Assembly (NCBI GenBank): GCA_002148405.1 | Contig: MUGG01000212.1 | Location: forward strand, 1 to 64,000 | Origin: Alkalinema sp. CACIAM 70d | GTDB taxonomy: Bacteria; Cyanobacteriota; Cyanobacteriia; Leptolyngbyales; Leptolyngbyaceae | DNA: 64,000 nucleotides | Direction of reading: 5' to 3' | Part shown: one piece after another, positions 43,835 to 53,925 of the stretch | Layout of the letters: each line of letters opens with the position of its first letter | How positions within the stretch are numbered: position 1 is the first letter of the stretch | Made by a program: the position numbers and the translations under genes | The notes under the pieces: model-generated | Databases searched by the model: none | Told to the model about the DNA's origin: nothing | The model's input: only the letters and a program-made list of their open reading frames with translations

Positions 43835-45886
43835 ATGACTCTGGATGAAACTGCGTTAACGTCCGTAGAACCCTGGCAGCGATCGCATCCATCCAGCCCA
43901 GATGCGCCACTGATTCAGGTGCAGAATCTCGTTAAACAGTATGGGGAATTGCGGGCAGTCAATGGGATTTCCCTAGAAGTCTATTCGGGGGAAATTTTTG
44001 GCTTAATTGGCCCAGATGGTGCAGGAAAAACCAGTACGTTCCATATTTTGGCGGGGGTGATGGAAGCGACGGCAGGGACGGTGGATATCTTGGGCCGATC
44101 GCCCCGGTTAGCGCGTCCCTACACAGGCTATTTAACACAGCAGTTTTCCCTCTATCTCGATCTGAGTGTAGACGAGAATTTACGCTATACGGCGGGGCTG
44201 CGGCAGGTGCCAGAGGAGGTATTGCAGCAACGGCGGGATAAATATTTGGCGCTGATGGGAATTTCGGCGATCGGCGATCGCTTGGCGGGGCAGTTATCTG
44301 GCGGCATGAAGCAAAAATTGGCGTTGTGCTGTGCGCTAGTGTCGCAGCCGCAGATTTTGTTGCTGGATGAACCGACGACAGGAGTTGATCCGGTGTCACG
44401 ACGGGAGTTTTGGGATGTGTTGGCGGCGCTGGCGGATGAGGGGATGACGATCGTGGTGGCGACGCCCTATCTGGATGAGGCAGAACGCTGTAATCGCATT
44501 GCGTTGATGTATGACGGGCAAGTTCATGAGGTGGGAACGTTGCCGGAATTGCGGCGTAATTTGGGTCTGCAACGGTTGGAGGTGCGTACGTCGGCGATCG
44601 TTGAAACTGAGGAGGCTTTGTTGGCGGCGGTGCAGTCCCAGGATACTGACTATGGTGGGATTGTGGATGTGCAGACCTTTGGAGATCGGGTAGATGTGTT
44701 GGTGCGTGATCCGTTGCACGATCGACCCTTGGTTCAGCAGTTGCTACAGTCCCAGAGAGGTTTGAGGGATGCTAATTTAACAGGTGAGTTAACGCAGGAT
44801 TTAACCGAAATTGAAACAACAGAAGTGACGCTAGAAAATGTTTTCGTGACTCGCTTACGGCAACAGGGATCTGATCCGACCTATGTGCCCTTTCCGCGCC
44901 AGCGATCGCAGGGCGAAGCGAGGAATAGATTGCAGCAGGAAACAGTGGCGATCGGAGCAAAGAATTTACGTAAGGTGTTTGGGCAGTTTCAAGCGGTGAA
45001 AGGGGTAGATTTGGAAATCCGCTATGGGGAAATCTATGGTTTGCTGGGTTCCAATGGTGCAGGCAAGACAACGACTATTAAGATGCTGTGTGGATTACTA
45101 GAGAAAACTAGTGGGGAGTTGATTCTGGCAGGACAGACGCAGAATTTGCGCGATCGGGAGTTGCGGCGGCGGATTGGCTATATGAGCCAGAAGTTTACGC
45201 TGTACGATGATTTAACGATCGTGGAGAATTTGGAGTTTTACTGCGGGGTGTATGGGGTGCCTACGGCGCGGCGATCGGAGAAGATTGCCTGGGTGTTGGA
45301 AACCTGTGGGTTGGCGGGGCGGGAGACGCTGCTGACGGGGAAGCTACCGGGGGGCTGGAAGCAGCGGGTGGCCTTTGGGGCATCGGTGATGCATGAGCCG
45401 GAGATTTTGTTTTTGGATGAGCCGACTTCGGGGGTTGATCCGTTGGCGCGGCGGCAATTTTGGCGGTTGATTAATGATTTTGCGCGACAGGGGACGGCGA
45501 TTTTAGTAACGACCCATTATTTGGAAGAAGCGGAGCAGTGCAACCGCATGGGTTTCTTGGTGGCGGGGGAGGTGGTGTTGCAGGGGTCGCCGAGGGAGAT
45601 TAAGGCAGCGCAACCGGGGCAGTTGATGGAGTTGCGGGTCGATCGGACGCAGCAAGCATCGAATCTGTTGAAGCAGGTGTTGGAACCGTGGCGGGTGTCG
45701 ATTTTTGGCGATCGGTTGCATGTGGTGCTGGAGGAGCCGGAGGGGGATTTGCAGCGGGTGGGGGCGGTGTTGCAGTCAGCAGGAATTGTTTTGCAGTCTC
45801 ACCGAGGGTTGCCGTTTTCGTTGGAGGATGCGTTTATCAGTACGATTCAGCGCACGGAGACGGGCACGAAGCATTTAGCCGTTTAG
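43835..45886 (+). CDS. ABC transporter ATPase, two fused nucleotide-binding domains
   Basis: 683 aa from ATG 43835; a GTG at 43793 would add 14 residues of poor quality. The first ATPase domain (about residues 20-300) has Walker A GPDGAGKTS, signature LSGGMKQKL and Walker B LLLDEP. The second (about 375-680) has GSNGAGKTTT, signature LPGGWKQRV and LFLDEP. In the second, Ser of the LSGGQ-type signature is replaced by Pro, which may weaken one ATP site. Family members work with an HlyD adaptor and ABC-2 permeases to export drugs or lipids. No permease gene follows; the next gene is convergent. Confidence 0.93.
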   Translation: MTLDETALTSVEPWQRSHPSSPDAPLIQVQNLVKQYGELRAVNGISLEVYSGEIFGLIGPDGAGKTSTFHILAGVMEATAGTVDILGRSPRLARPYTGYLTQQFSLYLDLSVDENLRYTAGLRQVPEEVLQQRRDKYLALMGISAIGDRLAGQLSGGMKQKLALCCALVSQPQILLLDEPTTGVDPVSRREFWDVLAALADEGMTIVVATPYLDEAERCNRIALMYDGQVHEVGTLPELRRNLGLQRLEVRTSAIVETEEALLAAVQSQDTDYGGIVDVQTFGDRVDVLVRDPLHDRPLVQQLLQSQRGLRDANLTGELTQDLTEIETTEVTLENVFVTRLRQQGSDPTYVPFPRQRSQGEARNRLQQETVAIGAKNLRKVFGQFQAVKGVDLEIRYGEIYGLLGSNGAGKTTTIKMLCGLLEKTSGELILAGQTQNLRDRELRRRIGYMSQKFTLYDDLTIVENLEFYCGVYGVPTARRSEKIAWVLETCGLAGRETLLTGKLPGGWKQRVAFGASVMHEPEILFLDEPTSGVDPLARRQFWRLINDFARQGTAILVTTHYLEEAEQCNRMGFLVAGEVVLQGSPREIKAAQPGQLMELRVDRTQQASNLLKQVLEPWRVSIFGDRLHVVLEEPEGDLQRVGAVLQSAGIVLQSHRGLPFSLEDAFISTIQRTETGTKHLAV

Positions 45887-45950
45887 GTGTTGTAGACTCT
45901 GAGCACTGCGGACTACTTCTGGCCCAGATTCAAGGGTCTACTCTATTCTC

Positions 45951-45972
45951 ACTGACGGCTTCCTCTGTCAGT
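45951..45972 (+). terminator. Weak hairpin after the ABC ATPase gene
   Basis: ACTGAC and GTCAGT flank a 10-nt loop and are followed by an A-rich rather than T-rich run. Weak support as a terminator. Confidence 0.35.
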
Positions 45973-46000
45973 CAATAAAAAAATAATCTAAACTGGCAAT

Positions 46001-46027
46001 ACAAAAAGGGGCTTCGTCAGAAGCCCC
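46001..46027 (-). terminator. Intrinsic terminator of the PhoX gene
   Basis: Read on the minus strand, GGGGCTTC-TGAC-GAAGCCCC is followed by TTTTTGT. A strong intrinsic terminator 18 bp past the phoX stop codon. Confidence 0.93.
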
Positions 46028-46045
46028 AATGCATGTCAAAACTTA

Positions 46046-47911
46046 TTAAGAACCAATGATGCCGCCATCCTTGCGGGTAATCACGATCGTGGCATCCCGA
46101 GGCACTTTACCGCTTCCCTGGGCGGCTGGGAAATTGGTTTTTGTGGGATCGCCATCGCCAGGATGCTGAAGGTTCACAAACATGGTGCGGCGATCGGGCG
46201 TTACCGTTAACCCTGTCACCTCACAGCCCGTCACCCCCGTAAATAGGCGTCGAATCACTCGATTGTCATTGGGATCAGCGACTAACAATTGATCGTTCAG
46301 GCCCTTCTTCTGCTCTCCATCAGTTTCGATAAACAAGCGTCCATCGGGATCCGCCCATAGCCCATCGGGACTGCTGAAGGTTCGTTCGTCCGTGGCCCCA
46401 TGGGTATCCTGGGACAGCACGTAAATATCCCATTTGAAGGTCAGCCCTACATGGTTATCTGCATCGCGCCATTTGATGATGTGACCATCGGGGTTTGGCC
46501 CTAGGGGATTGGCCTTATCCACCTGGGCAGCGGTTCGGCGGCTATTGTTCGTCAATGTGCAGTAGACATCGCCATTGGGAGCCGTCGAGATCCACTCAGG
46601 CCGATCCATTTTGGTGGCCCCGAGCAAATCCCCCGCAATCCGGGCATAGGTTAACACTTCAGCTTGAGTTTTAAACCGTGCCTTCAGTTTGGGATTGTTA
46701 ATCGACAGTTCTAACCATTCGCCTGTGAAATCATCATTGAATTTGGCCACATACAACTTGCCGCGATCCAATGGGCTAATTCCCCGTGCCTGCATCGATC
46801 GCCAGTTGGCTTCTGACACAAACTTGTAGATGTAGTCAAACCGCTCGTCATCGCCCATGTAGACGACAGCCCGTCCACCCCGACCCACAACCAATTCAGC
46901 GTTTTCGTGCTTAAAGCGACCGAGGGCCGTGCGCTTCACCGGCTTCCGGGAAGCATCCATCGGATCAATCTCAACCACCCAACCGTAACGATTGTCCTCA
47001 TTCTTGTACTGGGCATTGGACAAATCAAAGCGATCGTCGAATTTCTCCCACCCGTAACCAAAGCCTGCTTTGCTAAAACCATAGCGTGCTTGCTCCGGCG
47101 TAGCCGTCCAAGTTCCAGCCTTATCGCCAAAGTACCCGTTGAAATTTTCTTCACAGGTCAGGTAAGTCCCCCAAGGCGTTTTACCATTGGCGCAGTTATT
47201 CAGCGTTCCAAGGGGTGCATTGCCAGCGGGGGTTTTGAGTAAGTCACTGTTTGCCGCAGGGCCAGTGAACTTAACCGGCGTATTGACATGAATGCGGCGA
47301 TTTTTTGGACTGTTCCGCACAACATCCCACTTGCCATTCTGCTTTTTGAGTTGCACAACGGAAACGCCATGGGCATGTTGGGAAAGGCGCACATCTTCCA
47401 AACTGGCTGGGTTAGCTTTGCCCAGGATATGGGTGTTGCCGCCAAATTCATGGTTAATGGCTAGCACGCCGCGAGTGCTGCCATTGCCCATGGGAAAGAA
47501 CCACATCCCATCGTGGCCAATCCCAATTTGTTGGGCTTGCTGGGCAGCGGTGGGGCGAGTTGCCGGGTTGCCGTCATACTCTGGCACCCCATCTTTGAGC
47601 GGTGTACCCCAGGGAATCAGGACATCATATTGATAATCCGCAGAAATATTGGGCACGGGGCCACTACCTGCCGCCGCAGGTACCGGCTTAAAATTGATGG
47701 CGGGGCGAGGAGGTTTGGTATGGGCCATGGCCGTTAACATTCCTAACCCATTGCCTTTATGGCTCACCATGGAGGCCAGGAATCCGGTTACTGACAGAGC
47801 CGCGCTGCGGGCCAACAGGTGTCGCCGCGACATTCCGACCCGCAACACATCTTCAAAGGTCCGATTACCGGAACGATTACTAATTTGGTTATCGTCAATG
47901 TTCTGAACCAT
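46046..47911 (-). CDS. phoX: PhoX-family alkaline phosphatase (DUF839)
   Basis: A 621-aa secreted phosphatase of the PhoX type, which releases phosphate from organic esters outside the cell using calcium and iron. A Tat-type signal lies near residues 27-50 (MSRRHLLARSAALSVTGFLA). The mature part has the family's blade-like segments, including NHEFGG, NCANGKTPWGTYLTCEEN, WVVEIDP, YMGDDERFDYIYKF and FSSPDGLWADPDGRLFIETDGE. Length is normal for the family. I see no Pho box upstream in the 79 bp before the ATG. A strong terminator follows. Confidence 0.92.
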   Translation of the reverse strand: MVQNIDDNQISNRSGNRTFEDVLRVGMSRRHLLARSAALSVTGFLASMVSHKGNGLGMLTAMAHTKPPRPAINFKPVPAAAGSGPVPNISADYQYDVLIPWGTPLKDGVPEYDGNPATRPTAAQQAQQIGIGHDGMWFFPMGNGSTRGVLAINHEFGGNTHILGKANPASLEDVRLSQHAHGVSVVQLKKQNGKWDVVRNSPKNRRIHVNTPVKFTGPAANSDLLKTPAGNAPLGTLNNCANGKTPWGTYLTCEENFNGYFGDKAGTWTATPEQARYGFSKAGFGYGWEKFDDRFDLSNAQYKNEDNRYGWVVEIDPMDASRKPVKRTALGRFKHENAELVVGRGGRAVVYMGDDERFDYIYKFVSEANWRSMQARGISPLDRGKLYVAKFNDDFTGEWLELSINNPKLKARFKTQAEVLTYARIAGDLLGATKMDRPEWISTAPNGDVYCTLTNNSRRTAAQVDKANPLGPNPDGHIIKWRDADNHVGLTFKWDIYVLSQDTHGATDERTFSSPDGLWADPDGRLFIETDGEQKKGLNDQLLVADPNDNRVIRRLFTGVTGCEVTGLTVTPDRRTMFVNLQHPGDGDPTKTNFPAAQGSGKVPRDATIVITRKDGGIIGS

Positions 47912-47990
47912 GGATATCTCCTCTCAATAGAGCAACAGGTTGTGCTTGGGGATGCTTTTCCATAGAGCACATCGCCAGGAAAAGCGATCG

Positions 47991-48548
47991 CTAGTCTAGA
48001 TGGCTCAAATATTGCTGAGCCAACTGACCAGCCAGCTGACGCCGATCGCGGGCTTGATCGATCGCATTCGCGATCGCGGGCCAGTTCGGCAGATCGCTCC
48101 GCCGCCTAGCCACGATCGGGCGCTGGGTCAACGGCGGCTGAGGCCGCTGAAAGCCTGCATAGGCACTGTGATACTGGCTCCACAGCCGAATCTGCGGGGC
48201 TCGCTGCCACTGCTGACGGGACACTGTTGTGGTTAGCAATGGCAGAACATCCCCCTGGCGATTTACCATCATCTGAATTTCCAACCGATCGAGCTGCGGG
48301 TTTTGCTGAAACCGCTGGTTAATCTGCTGGGTCAGAAATGGCTCCACCTGTTGCACCAGATCCGGGTGAGCGGTATCACGATAAATCGGCAACTCAAAGG
48401 TAAAACGTCCTACCTGTGCCGCTTTCGCAGATTCGTTCAGTGAGGCCAATGACACAGCACTCACAACGATCGCGGGCCAAAAATGTCTAGAGAATCTGGC
48501 AAATACACGGTAACTCACAGAATGGGCGCAAAGATTATTGAAAATCAT
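47991..48548 (-). CDS. Hypothetical secreted protein
   Basis: A 185-aa protein with a hydrophobic signal sequence at about residues 18-45 ending AKAAQ. The mature part is Gln/Arg-rich and contains FTFELPIYRDTAHPDLVQQVEPFLTQQ. I do not recognise a family. It lies 79 bp upstream of phoX on the same strand and may be co-transcribed. A lack of cysteines or membrane segments in the mature part suggests a soluble periplasmic protein. Confidence 0.75.
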   Translation of the reverse strand: MIFNNLCAHSVSYRVFARFSRHFWPAIVVSAVSLASLNESAKAAQVGRFTFELPIYRDTAHPDLVQQVEPFLTQQINQRFQQNPQLDRLEIQMMVNRQGDVLPLLTTTVSRQQWQRAPQIRLWSQYHSAYAGFQRPQPPLTQRPIVARRRSDLPNWPAIANAIDQARDRRQLAGQLAQQYLSHLD

Positions 48549-49079
48549 CTAGCTTCAGCGAAGGGAATAGTTTAGCCAACAGTTGGAATTAGTATTCAAA
48601 ATACTAAGCAAAATTTTTAATCAATCATTTTCGCTATCAGCAGAGTCAGAATCAAAATATCGGTTAAAAAACTTGGAATTCCTGGATCAAAGCAGCATCG
48701 AAATAGTAGTTCATTGAAGTAAAAATCAGGTTAAATCCATCTAAAGCAACGGAAATCTTTTAGTGAAGTTTCTATCGCGCTTGCACTGCCTGCTGGGTGA
48801 AAAATGGCAGGCAGTACAAGTTAATGCCTGATTGACAACCCACCCCTAAAGAGGGTCTGGGGATTCCTTTCAGCCCAAGCCATTAATGGTGCTAATTCGC
48901 AAGACATAGATAGACACCTATGCATCTTTTGAGCAGGCTTGCATAAACTCCGAGGCTGCTCCGTGTAATTCCTCAAGTTAAGGCAAGGAGCTATGGAAAT
49001 CTCCTTCTCAGTCATCCAGGGATTCCACCTCTGTCTTCTAAAAACATCGCACACATTATCTTTTTGGAGTTTTACGACC
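48549..49079. other. Intergenic region with a hairpin
   Basis: About 530 bp between divergent genes. ACTGCCTGC (48785-48793) and GCAGGCAGT (48807-48815) form a 9-bp stem with a 13-nt loop. No T-run follows. It might be a leader structure of the plus-strand genes or a repeat; nothing else was seen. Confidence 0.5.
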
Positions 49080-49661
49080 ATGTCTAGTTTCAAGAAAGCC
49101 GCTTCCACCACCGTTGCAGTTACCGTTCTCTCCCTCGCGATCGCGGCTCCTTCCATGGCTGCTCCCTGCCGGGATGATAAAGGCTTGGCTCGCAAAGTCT
49201 TCACAGAGTTTCAAGCCGCCTGCCAAACCGCTTCCATCGGGAGTTTGTCTGCCTGTGGTAAAGCCGGACAAATTGTTAACGCGATCGCTAAAATTAAGAC
49301 CACATTGTCAGATTTAGGCGTCACGGTGGGCAATAACTGGCTCACCCTAGGCACTCCGGAATCCGGGCGTTTCTCGGCGGCGGGTAATCCTCGCTTCACG
49401 ACCCTCAAAACGGTTGATAAGGATTCTGTCAAAATTACCCTTGATAAAACGGGTGGTAAAGGCGGAGTTGCTGCTGTGATTTGCGCCACCGATGCCAATG
49501 GCACCACTAAACTAGGCGAAATTGAAATTGAAGATGGCTCGCGGGATGCTGTCAGCAAAAACCTGACCGTTACAGGGGCAAAGGACAAGATTCTGCAAGT
49601 TCAACTGAACGGTATTGGCAGTGCTCTACAAACCATGAAGTTCAAGCTGAATGCTCAGTAG
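49080..49661 (+). CDS. Hypothetical exported protein
   Basis: 193 aa from ATG 49080, with GGAG about 9 nt upstream; the longer frame from 48993 lacks coding character. A signal peptide (VAVTVLSLAIAAPSMAAP) is clear. The mature domain has a CRDDK...CQTAS...SACGK Cys-containing N-terminal helix pair and a beta-rich C-terminal half (DSVKITLDKTGGKGGVAAVICATDANGTTKLGEIEIEDGS). Family not recognised. It is the first of three co-oriented exported-protein genes. Confidence 0.8.
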   Translation: MSSFKKAASTTVAVTVLSLAIAAPSMAAPCRDDKGLARKVFTEFQAACQTASIGSLSACGKAGQIVNAIAKIKTTLSDLGVTVGNNWLTLGTPESGRFSAAGNPRFTTLKTVDKDSVKITLDKTGGKGGVAAVICATDANGTTKLGEIEIEDGSRDAVSKNLTVTGAKDKILQVQLNGIGSALQTMKFKLNAQ

Positions 49662-49867
49662 GTGGCACGCTGGCAAAATATGAATTTGGCTAAAACCTGA
49701 AGAGGAATGAGGGGGAAGCGGGGAATTTAAAAGTCAACGGTATGATTTGACTCATCTATTTCCGTTTCCCTTCGCCAAATTTCCTCCAGTGTTCGCTAAC
49801 CATTAACTTCAGCATTGGGTTGTTGTGACGCGCCTTTTGAATTTGCAAAATGCACTGGGATTAACGT

Positions 49868-52534
49868 ATGTTACGGTTACAGTTAGTCATTCCACCAATT
49901 TCCATCTGTTTACTCATTGCTAGTTGGTTCCCAAAGAGCGCGATCGCAGCCCATCCATCGGCCCATTCAGCATTCGATTCATCCATTACCACACGACTGC
50001 CCAAATTTCTCAATTCCTCTATCCAACCACCTTCTAAGCACCCGGTTTCCGATCGTTCTACAGATACTCAGACCCACCGTCAATCCTTCCCCATTGCGAA
50101 CGTTCGCCCAGAAACGATCGTCGTTGTCCAAGCATCTACCAATGCCCCATCCCCCGTCACACCTATGTCTGTTCCCACACCTATATCTGCTCCCACACCT
50201 ATACCTGCTCCCAGTACCACTCCCACAGCCACGCCTACCCCAGTACCCACAGCCACGCCTACTGTTCCCACTCGTCAAACCGTCAAGCCCACCGACACCC
50301 TTCGCATTCCCCTTGATCCATTCCCAACCCTAGAAGCGGGTCAATCCCTGGCCGTACTGGTGGGCACCACCGATGTGACTTCCCAAGTCAAACTGATCGA
50401 TCGCGATTTAGTGTATCAGCCCGACGCCATTCCCTTACCGTTGGGGGATGTTGAAGTTGTGGTCTACCTTGTTAAAAGCCCGATCGATTGGCAAGTTCTG
50501 ACTCAACTTTCTTTGACTGTCACACAAGACTCTGCACTCGCTCAGAGCAGTTCTGAAAAAACTCCCGTCTCTCAACCGTTACCGGACTCCAAGCCAGCTC
50601 AAGCAGAAACAATACCGAATGAACCCTTAGCTGAGAAACCTGTAGAACCATCCCTAGAGAAACCAACGGAAAAACCGACCGAACAGCCAACGGAAAAACC
50701 CACAGAATCATCCACTGAAAAACCAGCCGAACAATCTACAGAGTCACCCACTGAGAAACCTGCTGATCAACCTGCCGAAAAACCAGCGGAACAACCCACA
50801 GAAGCAGCACCGTCAAATCAAGCCGCTTTCCTACTTCAACCCACGGTTAACTTAAATCTCAAATCCCAATTCCTAGAACGCCGTACCCCTGATGCAGGAG
50901 TGCCCGATCGCCCCACGTTTACGGATTTAACGTTTCAAGGTGGTTTCTCCACCACTTTGACTGCGGGCACCTTTACCAGCAAAAGCAACTTTGCCTTCGT
51001 TGGCAGCACCTTCCAAAACGAGGCACTACGGTTCGGAGAGTTAGGTGAAAACGCACCTCCCGTTGATCTGAGTGAGTATCTCTTAGATACCACCTGGGGG
51101 CCTGTGCAAGCGCTGTTAGGGCATACCTGCCACGGCAACCACCCATTTTTACTCAATAACGCCTGTAGCCGTGGATTGGTCATCAAAACGCAATTGACCG
51201 ATCGCTTGAGTTTAGATCTGAGTTCACTACGATCGGAAAGCATTGTTGGGTTTGATAATTTCTTTGGTTTAGAGAACTCAGACAACAACACAAACGCGAT
51301 TACATTAGGCTATCAAATTCTTAAATCTGAAGCGGGGGGAGGCGTGCGGTTTGAGGCCACCTTTATGGATGGATCGAAACTAGCGGAAGGAAATTTTAAT
51401 GAAGGCCAAGTCGTTGATGCGGAAAAGAGTCGTGGCTTTGGATTACGACTGACTGGCAATGATAATAGCAATCGCTTCAAGTTCGACATGGGATACGCTT
51501 TAAGCACGTTTACCAATCCCAGTGAACTTGATCCAGATTTAACTGATGGGTTGAATGTCGTAGAAGTTGAACCAGTGACAAAAGATGCCTATTATCTGGA
51601 AGCGAGCTATGAACTCTTGAAAGATGTACCGATCGGGGGCGATCGGACTTTTTCCCTTAGCCTCAGTGGTCGTCATGAGCGCATCAATCCCCTCTACAAG
51701 AGTCTAGGAGCCGCCATTGGTGCTGACCAGTTACAAACCCAATTGGCCTTAAACGGTTCGCTGGCAGGGGTAACTTTCCAGCTACAACATAGCGAAAGTG
51801 AGGATAACCTAGCCAATATCCCCACCATTCTCAAAACCAAAAATCGGGCAACGAGTTTTAATCTCACCGTTCCGTTGCAAACCGTCCTCAAAACTACGAA
51901 CGTTTTTTTGCCGACTTTGACCTATTCCTATCAGTTGAATCGCCAGTTTGGAGCCAATGTTCCCATTCCTGAACTGTCGGAGTTTGATGCCAGCGAAATT
52001 CCCAACCAAGTCACCACCAGCCATCAACTCGGAGCCAGTTGGTCGATCGATAGTTTGAGTCTCTCTTTTCAACACAGCAACACCTTGCAAGACAACCGTC
52101 AACTGGGTCGGGAAACCAGTGATTTTCTCAATATTTCCAATCAAATCAACGCCAGTTGGCAAGCCTCTCCCACCCTACAAATTAGTCTAGGATTAAACCT
52201 CACTAGTGCGAAAAACTTTGAAACGAATGTGACCCAATTCACCACGGCCCCTACCTTGGGAATCACCTGGGAATTTGTTCGCGATTTGACTTGGACTTTT
52301 AATATTAATCGAACGGATAATACTGATTCGATCGATCAAAATTTTAACCGCAGTGATAGTCTTGAATCCATTTTGACCTGGAAGTTCAAGGTATTAGCGG
52401 CCCAGCGGGAACTGCTGGGAACGTTTTTCATTCGTTACAGTCTGCAATCAACTCGTAACCAAGATCGAGTTTTTAATCTCAATACCGATGCCACAATTCA
52501 TGTTGTCAATGCGGGCTTAAGCCTGAGCTTTTGA
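49868..52534 (+). CDS. Outer-membrane beta-barrel protein with Pro/Thr/Glu/Lys repeat linker
   Basis: An 888-aa exported protein. A signal peptide at about residues 1-28 precedes a Pro/Thr-rich stretch. Residues about 254-314 are a run of imperfect five-residue repeats (EKPTEQPTEKPTESS-like) typical of wall-spanning linkers. From about 320 to the end the chain alternates polar and hydrophobic residues with many Asn/Thr and a C-terminal NAGLSLSF ending in Phe, the usual signature of a barrel inserted by the BAM complex. No known porin or receptor family is evident. Likely surface-exposed, co-oriented with the exported genes on both sides. Confidence 0.8.
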   Translation: MLRLQLVIPPISICLLIASWFPKSAIAAHPSAHSAFDSSITTRLPKFLNSSIQPPSKHPVSDRSTDTQTHRQSFPIANVRPETIVVVQASTNAPSPVTPMSVPTPISAPTPIPAPSTTPTATPTPVPTATPTVPTRQTVKPTDTLRIPLDPFPTLEAGQSLAVLVGTTDVTSQVKLIDRDLVYQPDAIPLPLGDVEVVVYLVKSPIDWQVLTQLSLTVTQDSALAQSSSEKTPVSQPLPDSKPAQAETIPNEPLAEKPVEPSLEKPTEKPTEQPTEKPTESSTEKPAEQSTESPTEKPADQPAEKPAEQPTEAAPSNQAAFLLQPTVNLNLKSQFLERRTPDAGVPDRPTFTDLTFQGGFSTTLTAGTFTSKSNFAFVGSTFQNEALRFGELGENAPPVDLSEYLLDTTWGPVQALLGHTCHGNHPFLLNNACSRGLVIKTQLTDRLSLDLSSLRSESIVGFDNFFGLENSDNNTNAITLGYQILKSEAGGGVRFEATFMDGSKLAEGNFNEGQVVDAEKSRGFGLRLTGNDNSNRFKFDMGYALSTFTNPSELDPDLTDGLNVVEVEPVTKDAYYLEASYELLKDVPIGGDRTFSLSLSGRHERINPLYKSLGAAIGADQLQTQLALNGSLAGVTFQLQHSESEDNLANIPTILKTKNRATSFNLTVPLQTVLKTTNVFLPTLTYSYQLNRQFGANVPIPELSEFDASEIPNQVTTSHQLGASWSIDSLSLSFQHSNTLQDNRQLGRETSDFLNISNQINASWQASPTLQISLGLNLTSAKNFETNVTQFTTAPTLGITWEFVRDLTWTFNINRTDNTDSIDQNFNRSDSLESILTWKFKVLAAQRELLGTFFIRYSLQSTRNQDRVFNLNTDATIHVVNAGLSLSF

Positions 52535-52620
52535 GTTCCATGATTTTAAGTTCCATAATAGAGATATTTATTATTGGCTAGACCCCACCTTCTCCAGATC
52601 CCCTGCGTGTGAGCGAGTTT

Positions 52621-53925
52621 ATGAAACCATTTACTTCCCTAAAACCATTTACTTCCCTAAAACGATTTCAATTAATCTCTCAATTCTCTAGCCATTGTTG
52701 GAAAACGTTTCTCCTGGGCTTGGCAACCATTCCGTTTGCAATCACCTCTCTACCCGCAGCCCAAGCCCTCACCGTGAGCCCAACTGGAGTCAATATCAAT
52801 ACCTTTGGTGCAACCACCGTTTTTCTGACCTACATTAGTTTGAATGACTACCAACCTGTGGAAGCCATTTGGTGTGGTGCCATCAATGCCGATCAGTCTT
52901 GCGTTCCCGGAACGGTGTATGGTCGCTTACCCAAACGCAGCGATCGCGGTCGTCTCAGCGGTGGTAATAATTACACTGACATTATGACCATTCCCCCATC
53001 GGTCGCCCGCAAAGCTTACCAAGATGCCGTCAAGGGCTCCTCTTCGGAGTTTTTCTATGTGCGGCGGTTTGTCAGTAGTGCTGGCTTGCCCGATCAGTTT
53101 ATCGCGGTGACTTGTCGCTTGGCGGGCGGTGGGGCACGGGTGCCTTTGGCGTTAACCAATGTGCGTCTCCGGTTTGAGACGGCTCGGCCTGAACAGCCCA
53201 TTCCCGTAATCGATCGCAGTCAGCCCATTCCTCCCTTCCACGCCGAAATTACCTATAACGGTACAGGACGGCTGAAGGGCCGCTGGGAAGTGGTGCTGCC
53301 AGGGGATATCCCACCGACGCAGGAGGATTTGCTCACCGAGGCGACTTTACCGATCGAGCAACGGGCTTTGCAGCAACGGTATTCCGTCATTGATCGCTTT
53401 GAAACCTATCTGATGCCCACGGGGCGGACTGTGATTCCGGGGCCTGATCCGCGCAAGATTCCCCGAGGAACGGATGGGCTGCACCTGATTCTATTTCGGG
53501 TGGAAGCGACGGACGACAAAGAAGGGGATTCTGAAACGGGGATTGGCACGGTCAAAACTGGGGGAGTTGCGGGTTTTTCGCTGCCAGTTTTGCGGTATTA
53601 CGTGGGCAATTCCCCCAATTCGTCCCAGTCCAAGCAGGAATTACGCCTTTTGAAACCGCTAGCCAATGCAAGCCTACCCATTTCCCAGGGTCTACAATTT
53701 CGTTGGGGGCCGATCGCCAATGCCAAGTTCTATCGCCTTGCCATTCACCAGGGGGAACAGTTGGTGCTTTCCGCTTTGCTCAACGCCAACACGACAAGCT
53801 ATTCCGCACCGCCTTTGCTGAAGGAACAGGTCGGCAAACCTCTACAATGGCAGGTCACCGCGATCGGCTCCGATGGCAAAACTCTCCTCCAATCCCCCCA
53901 GCAAGCATTTACGATTCAGCCTTAA
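52621..53925 (+). CDS. Hypothetical exported protein, C-terminal Ig-like domain
   Basis: 434 aa from ATG 52621 (a GTG at 52609 would add four residues). The N-region is duplicated (KPFTSL twice, an 18-bp tandem repeat), followed by a signal peptide ending LPAAQALT. Residues about 45-160 contain conserved-looking Cys (WCGAINADQSC), and the last 85 residues form a fibronectin/Ig-like domain (LQFRWGPIANAKFYRLAIHQGEQLV). No family recognised. It lies 86 bp after the barrel gene and is probably its operon partner, a periplasmic or surface accessory. Confidence 0.75.
   Translation: MKPFTSLKPFTSLKRFQLISQFSSHCWKTFLLGLATIPFAITSLPAAQALTVSPTGVNINTFGATTVFLTYISLNDYQPVEAIWCGAINADQSCVPGTVYGRLPKRSDRGRLSGGNNYTDIMTIPPSVARKAYQDAVKGSSSEFFYVRRFVSSAGLPDQFIAVTCRLAGGGARVPLALTNVRLRFETARPEQPIPVIDRSQPIPPFHAEITYNGTGRLKGRWEVVLPGDIPPTQEDLLTEATLPIEQRALQQRYSVIDRFETYLMPTGRTVIPGPDPRKIPRGTDGLHLILFRVEATDDKEGDSETGIGTVKTGGVAGFSLPVLRYYVGNSPNSSQSKQELRLLKPLANASLPISQGLQFRWGPIANAKFYRLAIHQGEQLVLSALLNANTTSYSAPPLLKEQVGKPLQWQVTAIGSDGKTLLQSPQQAFTIQP

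Noticed and set aside
45887..46000. Remnant of an ABC permease after the ATPase gene
   Set aside because: Only about 100 bp, with stops in all frames and no membrane-like stretch.
47912..47990. Pho box before phoX
   Set aside because: I found no TTAACC-type direct repeats in the gap, so phosphate control is not shown here.
48993..49079. Longer start for the exported protein at 49080
   Set aside because: The added 29 residues are not signal-like, while ATG 49080 has a ribosome site and is followed by a clean signal peptide.
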